From: an uncultured Marivita sp.
GTDB taxonomy: Bacteria; Pseudomonadota; Alphaproteobacteria; Rhodobacterales; Rhodobacteraceae
DNA: 64,000 nt
Direction of reading: 5' to 3'
NCBI RefSeq assembly: GCF_947488135.1
Contig: NZ_CANKYW010000004.1
Span: 124,001 to 188,000 of the forward strand
Positions 17,831-25,418 of the stretch are shown piece by piece. Under the pieces are notes generated by a model. The model saw only the letters and a list, made by a program, of their open reading frames with translations, was not told the origin of the DNA and ran no database searches. The position numbers were made by a program, and so were the translations under genes. How positions within the stretch are numbered: position 1 is the stretch's first letter; each line of letters starts with the position of its first letter.

Positions 17831-18757
17831 TCAGCTGACCGCGGCCGGGGCGGTTCCGGCGCCGCCGTTTTCGATCGCCCAAGTGGCATTGGCCGTGATC
17901 CCGCCCAGCGGGAAGAAATGCACCTGTTCGATGTTGAAGTCGGGGTTCTTCGCCTTGTGTGCAGCCAGCTTGGTCAGCACCTCGGTCGGCTCGTAAGGCA
18001 GCAGCAGCTTGGTCACGTCCATCGCGCGCTTTTGCAGCACCTTCAGCGAGGGGCCGACGCCGCAGGCGATGGCGAACTTGATCAGGGTTTGCAGTTTTGC
18101 AGGTCCGGCTATGCCGATATGCACCGGCAGGGAAATTCCAGCCGCGGACAAGTCATCGACCCATTTGATGATCGGGTCGGCGTCGAAGGCGAATTGCGTT
18201 GCCAGCGCCATCTGCGCATCGGTCCGTTCGGAAAACCCCTGCTTCCAGCGCAGCGCATCTTCGACGTTTTTCATGCCGCCATCGGGGTCGATGTCCTTGT
18301 TGCCTTCGGGATGGCCCGCGACGTGCAGGCGTTTGAACCCTGCCTTGTCGAAAAGCCCGGTTTCCATGAGCTGCATTGAGCTGTCGAAGTCGCCATGCGG
18401 CTCGGCCACGCCACCGGCCAGCAGCAGCGCCTGATCGACGCCCGCCTCGCCCTGGTAGCGGGCGATCCAATCGGCCAGCGTGGGCTTGTCTTTGATGATC
18501 CGGGCCGGGAAATGTGGCATCACAGGGAAGCCGTCATTGGCCAGTCGCTTGGCGGTCGACACCATGTCCTCGATCGGGGTGCCGTCGATATGGGCGATGT
18601 AGACGCGGGTGCCGGGAGCGAGCAAGGTACGGAAATCCGCGACCTTTTCGGCGGTGCGGGGCATGACCTCGATGGAATAACCCTTGAGGAACGCCTCCAT
18701 CTCGGGGGTGGACCCGGTCTCGACGGTCTCGCGCTTGCGGAAATTCAACAATGCCAT
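17831..18757 (-). CDS. methylenetetrahydrofolate reductase family protein
   Basis: A 308-aa TIM-barrel protein of the MetF family, which reduces 5,10-methylene-THF to 5-methyl-THF with FAD. Visible are YSIEVMPRTAEKV (with the catalytic-type Glu), RVYIAHIDGTP, FPVMPHFPARII, LLLAGGVAEPHGDFDSSMQLM and HVAGHPEGN. It diverges from E. coli MetF and belongs to a shorter alphaproteobacterial branch. ATG 18757 is chosen over 18778 because GGGAGG stands five bases before it. The product would be the substrate of the corrinoid methyltransferase two genes downstream. Confidence 0.85.
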   Translation of the reverse strand: MALLNFRKRETVETGSTPEMEAFLKGYSIEVMPRTAEKVADFRTLLAPGTRVYIAHIDGTPIEDMVSTAKRLANDGFPVMPHFPARIIKDKPTLADWIARYQGEAGVDQALLLAGGVAEPHGDFDSSMQLMETGLFDKAGFKRLHVAGHPEGNKDIDPDGGMKNVEDALRWKQGFSERTDAQMALATQFAFDADPIIKWVDDLSAAGISLPVHIGIAGPAKLQTLIKFAIACGVGPSLKVLQKRAMDVTKLLLPYEPTEVLTKLAAHKAKNPDFNIEQVHFFPLGGITANATWAIENGGAGTAPAAVS

Positions 18758-18784
18758 GATGGCCTCCCTCAGGGTCATGGGGGC

Positions 18785-19081
18785 TTATGCCCAGCCTTCG
18801 TTATCAATCAACGCCTTGAGGCGCGCCTTGTCGTATTCCGTGTCGATGCGGGCCAATTCGGCGGCGCATACGTCGTCGGGCTCACCATCCACCGCGTAAG
18901 GCGCGGCCTTGCGCCATTCGGCCAGATAGCTGTCGGTGTCTGACGCGCCGATCTTCATCGCGGCGCGGTCGATGGCCTGTTCGAACCGTTCGGGCAATTG
19001 AGCCTTCGCCCCACGGCGTCCTTTGCCCACGATCACCTGCGCCGGGATATCCCGCCAGTAGACAATTGTGACATCCGGCAT
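18785..19081 (-). CDS. small conserved protein annotated as 'virulence factor' family
   Basis: A 98-aa protein beginning MPDVTIVYWRDIPAQVIVGKGRRGAK and ending with charged helices. It matches a family often named virulence factor although no role is known, and which in roseobacters sits beside MetF-like and pterin methyltransferase genes. AAGGAA precedes the ATG. It is first gene of the minus-strand one-carbon operon, 27 bp ahead of the MetF-like gene. Conserved linkage suggests a part in methyl-folate or methionine metabolism; that is inference. Confidence 0.75.
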   Translation of the reverse strand: MPDVTIVYWRDIPAQVIVGKGRRGAKAQLPERFEQAIDRAAMKIGASDTDSYLAEWRKAAPYAVDGEPDDVCAAELARIDTEYDKARLKALIDNEGWA

Positions 19082-19346
19082 GCCGTGATTCCTTTGCGTT
19101 GCTTGCGTCTTCGTAATTGAGGCCGACCCGGACCCAAGGGCGATTTTCGACTTGTCCGCTTCTGTCTGCGACCCAAGGGGACAATAGGACAGGTCGTTGG
19201 GGAAAGCGATGTGCGGCGCGGTCCAAAATTCTCAGGCTTTGCATGAAAGGGCCTCATAACCGCAAGGCGGCGCATCACGAATCTTGCGATACGGCGCAAG
19301 CCCGAATAGGGTTGGGGTAACTTACATATTCGGAAGGCGCAGAGTC

Positions 19347-20459
19347 ATGGCGCCAAAGCGTCCCAAAGGTGCGGGCGCATTCCCGAAACCGGTAGAGAGC
19401 CCCGCGCCGTCACGGCCCGATCCATCCGAGCTTTATGCTGCGCTGGATCTGGGCACAAACAGTTGTCGTATGTTGATTGCCCAACCCAAGGGCAACCAAT
19501 TCCACGTGGTCGACAGCTTTTCAAAATCCGTTCAACTGGGCGCCGGGCTCGAAAAGTCGGGCCGACTGAGCCGTGCGTCGATGAACAGGACGATTTCCGC
19601 GCTGCGTGTCTGCCAGCAGAAGATCCGCCGTCACGAGGTCACCCGGATGCGGCTGGTCGCGACCGAGGCGTGCCGCCGGGCGCACAACGCGCGCGATTTC
19701 ATCCGCCAGGTGAAACGCGAAACCGGTTTGACGCTGGAGATCATCCAGCCCGAGGAAGAGGCACGGCTCGCCGTCATTTCCTGCGCGCCGCTGGTCAGCA
19801 CCAAGACCGAGCAATTGCTGGTGGTCGATATCGGCGGTGGGTCGACCGAGCTGGTTTGGATCGACCTCACGGCGGTGCCAGCGTTCGAACGTCCGCGCGC
19901 CATCATGCGTTTGCACGCGGGGTTTCACACCAAGGACAGCCCGTTCCCTGCCGCCCGCGTTGTAGACTGGATCAGCGTGCCGCTGGGTGTGGCCACATTG
20001 CGCGATCAGTTCTCTGATGTGGAAAGCGATTCTGCCCGCTATGCGCTGATGAGCTGGTATTTCGAGGAAAACCTTGCCGAATTCGCCCCCTACAAGGACG
20101 AACAGGCGCGGGAAGGATTCCAGATCGTGGGCACGAGCGGCACCGTCACCACCGTCGCGGCAAGTCATCTTGGCCTCAAGCGCTACGACCGGACCAAGGT
20201 GGACGGGCTGCGCATGACCTCGGACCAGATCGAAAAGGTGATTTCCGGCTACCTCCAGCTTGGCCCCGAGGGCCGCCGGGCCGATCCCCGCATCGGGCTG
20301 GACCGTCAGGCGCTCATCATGTCGGGATCGGCGATCCTTCAGGCGCTCTTGCGGTGCTGGCCGACGGATCGCTTGTCCGTCGCGGATCGCGGTCTGCGCG
20401 AGGGTTTGCTGTATGCGCAGATGTCTGCGGATGGCGTGCTCGAGGATGGGCCGTTCTGA
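19347..20459 (+). CDS. Ppx/GppA family exopolyphosphatase/phosphatase
   Basis: A 370-aa member of the ASKHA phosphatase family that hydrolyses polyphosphate or pppGpp. It has the N-terminal phosphate-1 loop AALDLGTNSCRMLIA, the block RLVATEACRRA, the phosphate-2 loop LLVVDIGGGSTELVW, and IVGTSGTVTTVAASHL. Residues before about 30 are a Pro/Lys-rich lead. ATG 19347 follows GGAAGG; the frame is open back to 19284. It is about half the length of long Ppx proteins, lacking the C-terminal HD domain, so the GppA-like short form. It ends three bases from convergent aroQ. Confidence 0.9.
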   Translation: MAPKRPKGAGAFPKPVESPAPSRPDPSELYAALDLGTNSCRMLIAQPKGNQFHVVDSFSKSVQLGAGLEKSGRLSRASMNRTISALRVCQQKIRRHEVTRMRLVATEACRRAHNARDFIRQVKRETGLTLEIIQPEEEARLAVISCAPLVSTKTEQLLVVDIGGGSTELVWIDLTAVPAFERPRAIMRLHAGFHTKDSPFPAARVVDWISVPLGVATLRDQFSDVESDSARYALMSWYFEENLAEFAPYKDEQAREGFQIVGTSGTVTTVAASHLGLKRYDRTKVDGLRMTSDQIEKVISGYLQLGPEGRRADPRIGLDRQALIMSGSAILQALLRCWPTDRLSVADRGLREGLLYAQMSADGVLEDGPF

Positions 20460-20462
20460 GAC

Positions 20463-20900
20463 TTAGCCCAGAAGGCTGATCACCCGGCGCAGCGCCAGTT
20501 CGTATCCTTCGATCCCGAAGCCTGCGATCACGCCTTCGGCACGGGCCGACACGAAGGAATGATGCCGGAACGCCTCGCGCTTGTGGACATTCGAAATGTG
20601 GACCTCGAACACCAGACCCTCAAAAGCCTGAAGCGCGTCGAAAATCGCGACCGAGGTGTGCGTGAAAGCGCCGGGATTGATGATGATGGCCTCGGCGTTG
20701 TCACGGGCTTCGTGAATCCAGTCGATGATCTCGCCCTCGTGGTTGGACTGCATTGCCCGAAGCGTCAGTCCTGCCGGTTTGGCCAAAGCGGTGCAGCGTG
20801 CGGTCACATCGTCGAGCGTTTCGGACCCGTAGATCGCGGGTTCGCGTTTGCCCAACAGGTTGAGATTGGGGCCGTTGATCAGAAAAACGGTCTTAGCCAT
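20463..20900 (-). CDS. aroQ: type II 3-dehydroquinate dehydratase
   Basis: AroQ dehydrates 3-dehydroquinate to 3-dehydroshikimate in the shikimate pathway. The 145-aa protein starts [21 protein letters not shown] with catalytic Tyr24. It then has [26 protein letters not shown] and [15 protein letters not shown], the full set of type II motifs. ATG 20900 is preceded by GGAG; the open frame continues upstream without family similarity. A second shikimate enzyme, class II DAHP synthase, is encoded at 54480. Confidence 0.96.
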   Translation of the reverse strand: MAKTVFLINGPNLNLLGKREPAIYGSETLDDVTARCTALAKPAGLTLRAMQSNHEGEIIDWIHEARDNAEAIIINPGAFTHTSVAIFDALQAFEGLVFEVHISNVHKREAFRHHSFVSARAEGVIAGFGIEGYELALRRVISLLG

Positions 20901-21133
20901 GGCGACGCTCCAAGTCTGGTGCGTCAGGCTTGCCAGCTTGGCTGGTGCCGCGCAAGCCTTGCGCGGGTAGGGGCCTTGGAGCGCGTGTCGCGAGAGAGAC
21001 AGCGAATTGCACCGGTCCGGGCCATCCCAAATCCGCGGCAAGGCGATTGCCTTTCCCTCGGAATATTTCGAACGTGCTGCAAGCTGCGCGAATCTGGCCG
21101 ACCGGCCGGGCGCGCGGACACAAGGAGGACACC

Positions 21134-22582
21134 ATGCAGCATGATCTGGTGATCAAGGGCGGCACGCTTGTCACGGCATCCGAGACCTTCGCGGCGGATA
21201 TCGGTATTCGCGACGGCAAGATCGCGACACTGGGGCACGACCTGACTGGCGCGGATGTAATCGACGCGACCGGCAAACTTGTCCTGCCCGGCGGGATCGA
21301 GGCGCATTGCCATATCGAACAGGAAAGCGGCATGGGGCTGATGCCAGCGGATGACTACCGCACCGGGTCGATCTCGGCCGCGTTCGGGGGCAATTCGTGT
21401 TTCGTGCCGTTCGCCGCACAAAAGCCCGGACAAAGCGTGGCCGACACGCTGGCCACCTACGATGGCCGTGCCGCGCCGAAATCGGTGATCGACTATTCCT
21501 ATCACCTGATCCTGACCGATCCGAACCCGGATGTGTTGGCCGAATTGCCGGACGCGTTTGCGCGCGGTGTGACCTCGTTCAAGGTCTTCATGACCTACGC
21601 CACCCGCGTCAGTGACGGGCAATTCCTCGACATCCTGACCGTCGCGCGGCGGCATGGCGGGCTGACGATGGTGCACGCCGAAAATCACGACATGCTGACC
21701 TGGATGGCGACGGCGCTGGCCGAGAACGGCTATACCGATCCGAAATATCACGCGCCCGCACGCCCCGGTCTTGCCGAGGAAGAGGCCATCAACCGCGCGA
21801 TCAGCCTGTCCAAGCTGACCAACGCGCCGTTGATGATCGTGCATGTGTCGACGCCGAAAGGCGCCGCGCTGGTGGCCGAGGCGCGGGCCGAGGGGGCTTA
21901 TGTTTTCGGCGAAACCTGCCCGCAATACCTGTTCCTGACCCGCGACGATCTGGACCGCCCCGGCAAGGAAGGTGCGAAATTCATCTGCTCCCCTCCGTTG
22001 CGCGACACGCATACACAAGAGGTGCTCTGGCGTCATATTGCAGGCGGCACGTTCAGCGTCGTGTCCTCGGACCACGCGCCGTTCCGCTTCGACGAGAGCG
22101 GCAAGTTTTCCAGTGGCCGCGGCGTCGATTTCCGCAAGATCGCCAACGGGATGCCCGGGATCGAGATGCGCCTGCCGCTGCTCTTTTCCGAAGGTGTGGT
22201 GAAGGGGCGGATCAGCCTCAACCAGTTCGTGGCCCTGTCCGCAACCAACGCGGCGCGGCTTTACGGAATGCACCCGACCAAGGGCACGCTCGCCATCGGC
22301 GCGGATGCGGATATCGCGATCTGGGATCCCTCCGAGACCCGCATCGCGGGCGACATGCACGACGCGATGGACTACAACCCGTTCGAAGGGACGGAGGTGA
22401 CCGGCTGGCCCGTCACCGTCCTGTCCCGCGGGCATCGCGTGGTGGACCGGGGGGAGCTGATCGCGCAACCCGGCGATGGGGCGTTCGTGAAGCGCGGGCG
22501 CAGCGATCTGTCCGGTCTGAGCGGAACGCGGCTGCCCGAAACCGATCCGGCGCGCAACTTCGGTGCAGAGGTGCTGCGATGA
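21134..22582 (+). CDS. dihydropyrimidinase/D-hydantoinase-type amidohydrolase
   Basis: A 482-aa metal-dependent amidohydrolase that opens cyclic amides such as dihydropyrimidines or hydantoins. Metal ligands can be placed: His58 and His60 in EAHCHIEQ, the carboxylated Lys150 in TSFKVFMTY, His in [10 protein letters not shown], His in VHVSTPKGA and Asp in [13 protein letters not shown] 21134 follows a strong AGGAGG. The gene overlaps the hydantoin racemase gene by four bases, which supports hydantoin use over pyrimidine catabolism alone. Allantoinase is a less likely alternative. Confidence 0.9.
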   Translation: MQHDLVIKGGTLVTASETFAADIGIRDGKIATLGHDLTGADVIDATGKLVLPGGIEAHCHIEQESGMGLMPADDYRTGSISAAFGGNSCFVPFAAQKPGQSVADTLATYDGRAAPKSVIDYSYHLILTDPNPDVLAELPDAFARGVTSFKVFMTYATRVSDGQFLDILTVARRHGGLTMVHAENHDMLTWMATALAENGYTDPKYHAPARPGLAEEEAINRAISLSKLTNAPLMIVHVSTPKGAALVAEARAEGAYVFGETCPQYLFLTRDDLDRPGKEGAKFICSPPLRDTHTQEVLWRHIAGGTFSVVSSDHAPFRFDESGKFSSGRGVDFRKIANGMPGIEMRLPLLFSEGVVKGRISLNQFVALSATNAARLYGMHPTKGTLAIGADADIAIWDPSETRIAGDMHDAMDYNPFEGTEVTGWPVTVLSRGHRVVDRGELIAQPGDGAFVKRGRSDLSGLSGTRLPETDPARNFGAEVLR

Positions 22583-23229
22583 GCGGTCCCATCGTCGTCA
22601 TCAATCCCAATTCCAACGAAGCCGTCACCGAGGGGCTGAAAGATGCGCTGGCCGCATTCGATCTGCCGGGTGGGCCGGACATCGAATGCCTGACGCTCAA
22701 GGACGGCCCGTTCGGCATCGAAAGCCAGTTGGACTCTGACAGTGTGATCCTGCCGCTGGCAAAGCTGGTGCGATCCCGCCCGGATGCGGGCGCGTTTGTG
22801 ATCGCCTGCTATTCCGACCCCGGTCTCGACACATGCCGGTCAATCGTGCCGCAGCCGGTCTTCGGCATTCAGGAAAGCGGCGTGCTGATGGCTCTGGCAC
22901 GGGCGGATCTGTTCGGCGTGATCGCCATTGCCGAAGCCTCAATCGCCCGGCATCGACGCACGTTGGCCCGGATGCAGGTGCTCGACCGCCTCGCTTGCGA
23001 AATCCCACTGAACATGAGTGTCGACGAAAGTGCCCGCGGCGCGCGCACGTTCGCGCGGCTGGTGGAGGTCGGGTCGGAGGTAAAAGCCCAAGGCGCGGGC
23101 GCCGTCATTCTGGGGTGCGCTGGCATGGCCCGTCACCGTGCCAGACTCGAGTCCGAACTGAAGATCCCGGTGATCGACCCGACCCAAGCCGCCGTCTCGA
23201 TGGCACTGGGCGTGTTGCTGGCGGGGTGA
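22579..23229 (+). CDS. aspartate/glutamate/hydantoin racemase
   Basis: A 216-aa racemase of the Asp/Glu/hydantoin family, which uses two cysteines as acid and base. Cys77 in AFVIACYSDPG and Cys180 in AVILGCAGMA are both in place, and the N-terminus IVVINPNSNEAVTEGL is typical of hydantoin racemases. The ATG overlaps the hydantoinase stop (ATGA), so the pair is translationally coupled and probably converts racemic 5-substituted hydantoins or allantoin-like compounds. No carbamoylase gene follows; the operon ends in the decayed region. Confidence 0.9.
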   Translation: MSGPIVVINPNSNEAVTEGLKDALAAFDLPGGPDIECLTLKDGPFGIESQLDSDSVILPLAKLVRSRPDAGAFVIACYSDPGLDTCRSIVPQPVFGIQESGVLMALARADLFGVIAIAEASIARHRRTLARMQVLDRLACEIPLNMSVDESARGARTFARLVEVGSEVKAQGAGAVILGCAGMARHRARLESELKIPVIDPTQAAVSMALGVLLAG

Positions 23230-23505
23230 GTATTGGAGACTGATAGCTCACGCGGTTTTAAGTCTCGATCGGGCAAGCGTTTAAGTCTCTGACAAGCAAC
23301 GCACGGGCTGTGTAGGGGTGGCCTAAAACAACGCCTCCAGCCCGGCTAGACGCAAGCCCGGCGGACCGGCAGCAGGTGAGGACCGACGAACCGGAAGCTG
23401 ATCCATGGGCGGAAATTCAGCAGTCGTCGTGCAAAAGTTTACGTTAGGTCATTTGGGCGTCCGTGTGGTAGACTGATCCTGCATTTAGACAAATTGGGGA
23501 TTATT

Positions 23506-23700
23506 ATGCAGACCTTTTCTTCATCACTCTTCATCCGCTTGATTTCCGTTACCCTTCTTTCATTGTTTGTTTACGTTTCTTCGGTTGCAGCATTTCCGAA
23601 CCTGCCTACGCTGGTATTCCCGACCTCGAGCACTCCTGACGGGAGAGGCGTCACGCGCGATTGCTCCGGACTGAATCAGACGTGTCCACAAGACCAATAG
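23506..23700 (+). CDS. small putative secreted protein
   Basis: A 64-aa open frame with a clear signal-peptide pattern: hydrophobic core LFIRLISVTLLSLFVYVSSVAA, then a short Pro/Ser/Thr-rich mature part with two cysteines (CSGLNQTC). ATG 23506 has GGGGA five bases upstream; a TTG at 23494 is in frame. I recognise no family. It stands alone in a region that otherwise looks decayed, so it may be a recent orphan or a chance frame, though signal peptide and ribosome-binding site together favour a real gene. Confidence 0.5.
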   Translation: MQTFSSSLFIRLISVTLLSLFVYVSSVAAFPNLPTLVFPTSSTPDGRGVTRDCSGLNQTCPQDQ

Positions 23701-24497
23701 GCCAAGCCGATCCTGAGCTAATTGCATTGTTCGCTGCCGAATTTTAGGCGTCAGCATGACAGGTGCAGATGCCGGCGCGGACAGTTTGTCGTGTGCGACA
23801 GGAAACGCAACACACGGCGATGTGTATGCCAAGGCGCTGAAAGATGACCTGATAGACACCATTCGCGACAGCGAAGGGCCTAATTTTCAGTCGTTCCAAG
23901 TCGTGGCGGTTGGGGTCGATGATCTGTGTCCGATGACGGATAGGAATTACACGTCGATCCTGTTCACCGGCCGCAATCGGCTGGGGTTTGACAGCGCCGC
24001 GTGTTGCCGAGGGCATCAAGATCGAAAACCTGCCAAGCGCGGGCAACGGTGGCGGGCAGAAATCCTGCACAGCCGTGTGAACCTTGCGATACATCCGGCC
24101 GGCTTCCAATGGTCCGAAGGATCGGTTGTGGGCGACAGTTCGACGATTGCCGAACTTGGCGCTGCTGCGAACGTAAATCGGATTGTCGAGCGCAAGGGCC
24201 GTTGGCCTGGGGTTCTTAGTTGCCCGTCTAACGTGAGCGTGGCGGTATCCACACAGACAATGCCAGCGGATTTCGACCTGTCGGCTGCTCACTGGTACGC
24301 GCACCGAACGGGCGATTGCTGGTGTGGACGCCATCGCCCGACGTGAAGGTGGCGTGCGGCTGGTGGCGCTGTGAACTGACGCTTCAGCCGAAGGCATCAA
24401 TCAAGGCTGTGTCTGGGATTTATTCGTCACCCCACGCCAAAATCCACCAAGACCGCCAAGGGCGGTTTAGACTCAGCATCTGCAACCTTGAGGATTT
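23701..24497. other. gene-poor, apparently decayed stretch left of the island
   Basis: No intact gene can be supported here. A plus-strand frame at 23756-24346 is open but shows no family pattern and uneven codon use. Segments that look protein-like appear in different frames: one read near 24000-24090 (RVAEGIKIENLPSAGNGGG) and one near 24285-24375 (ERAIAGVDAIARREGGVRLV) that ends in a stop codon and then stays open in the same frame. That is what a frameshifted relic gene would leave. The stretch ends at the distal att copy. Confidence 0.4.
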
Positions 24498-24514
24498 TTG
24501 GCTCCGGCGGTAGG
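24498..24514 (+). repeat. distal attachment site copy (att)
   Basis: TTGGCTCCGGCGGTAGG is identical to 38305-38321, the last 16 nt of tRNA-Asn plus one base, in the same orientation. It is the duplicated crossover segment left by integration. Confidence 0.9.
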
Positions 24515-24584
24515 CGTGCCGGACATTTTCGACCTGTATCTATCCCTTTGGAAAGCCAAAAGAAACCGCAAAGGTGGTCTCGCA

Positions 24585-24617
24585 TGTATCCCCGAAGGTG
24601 CCCCGATTGTATCCCCG
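24585..24617 (+). repeat. arm-type integrase repeats, left end
   Basis: TGTATCCCCGA at 24585-24595 and TGTATCCCCG at 24608-24617 are spaced 23 bp apart and repeat at the other island end (38218 and 38229). They lie 70-120 bp inside the left att copy, where arm-binding sites of tyrosine integrases are expected. Confidence 0.65.
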
Positions 24618-24708
24618 GTAACGAAATTAGGGTCAAGCCATTTAACCAAAAGGACGTCACTTGTCCCGCTAGAAGCTAGTAGCCAGAGCCGATAGCGAGT
24701 GGAGTCTT

Positions 24709-25407
24709 CTATGGCTTTTTCTGTTTGCGTCTTGGTCTTTCAGGAGTCCGCTTCCTTAACCTCTCGACACGATTTGGATTGGTGAAGTTACGATCAAGAA
24801 AGCTGTGCAAGACTAGGGCGACTACTTCGATATCATTTTCCGTCGGCTTCCAACCTCTATGTGCAGCCGCATTCCCCGCCTGAATTATGGCGTCGAGATC
24901 ATCTCTCTCCCTTAGAGAGATATGCCCGGTTTCATTGAGAGCGTTAAGCTTTTGTCCAAGTGTAGTATTGTTGGGAGCTACACCCAAAACGTGAGCCGAG
25001 TATTCGAACAACGTTCGTGCCATAACGGCAGCAGGGCGGAATAGCTTTGCGGTCCGGCACCGTTCAAAGTCACTTAACAAGCTCGCGATTTCTTTGTCTC
25101 CGAACAGTGTCAAGTACAGCGCTCTATCATCGGGCGAACCATACGGTTTGGGGTAGTATTTAGGACCGCCCAAAACGCTTTCGTCGCTACATGACGATCC
25201 GAAGAAAACACACTCGCATCCTCCACATTCGAGAATTCTCCAGAACCAGATTACGTTTCCATACTGTTCGCCCAAGTCTTCCGTAGCCGAATGCTCGCGT
25301 ACGATCTTTGCTCTTCGGTGGTCGGCACAACTCGGGCACACAGCTTGGATGTACTTGCCTTCATTGTTTCGTTCGTTTCCGTGACTTCCAGAAATCCATT
25401 CCATCAA
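24709..25407 (-). CDS. DUF4145 domain protein of the restriction operon
   Basis: A 232-aa protein with an N-terminal four-cysteine zinc-ribbon pattern (C24-x2-C27 and C61-x2-C64). A helical DUF4145 domain follows, with RPAAVMARTLFEYSAHVLGV, LGQKLNAL and DDLDAIIQAGNAAAHRG; the last resembles the HEPN-like RxxxxH-type helix of this family. The tail is basic (RLRKRTPERPRRKQKKP). DUF4145 proteins often sit at the end of type I restriction operons and their function is unsettled. It starts 11 bp after hsdR and is last in the operon. Confidence 0.8.
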   Translation of the reverse strand: MMEWISGSHGNERNNEGKYIQAVCPSCADHRRAKIVREHSATEDLGEQYGNVIWFWRILECGGCECVFFGSSCSDESVLGGPKYYPKPYGSPDDRALYLTLFGDKEIASLLSDFERCRTAKLFRPAAVMARTLFEYSAHVLGVAPNNTTLGQKLNALNETGHISLRERDDLDAIIQAGNAAAHRGWKPTENDIEVVALVLHSFLDRNFTNPNRVERLRKRTPERPRRKQKKP

Positions 25408-25418
25408 AGCTGCCCTCT

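Noticed and set aside
23756-24346. 196-aa plus-strand frame as a gene
   Set aside because: No family pattern, no convincing ribosome-binding site, and protein-like stretches switch frame inside it. Treated as decayed sequence.
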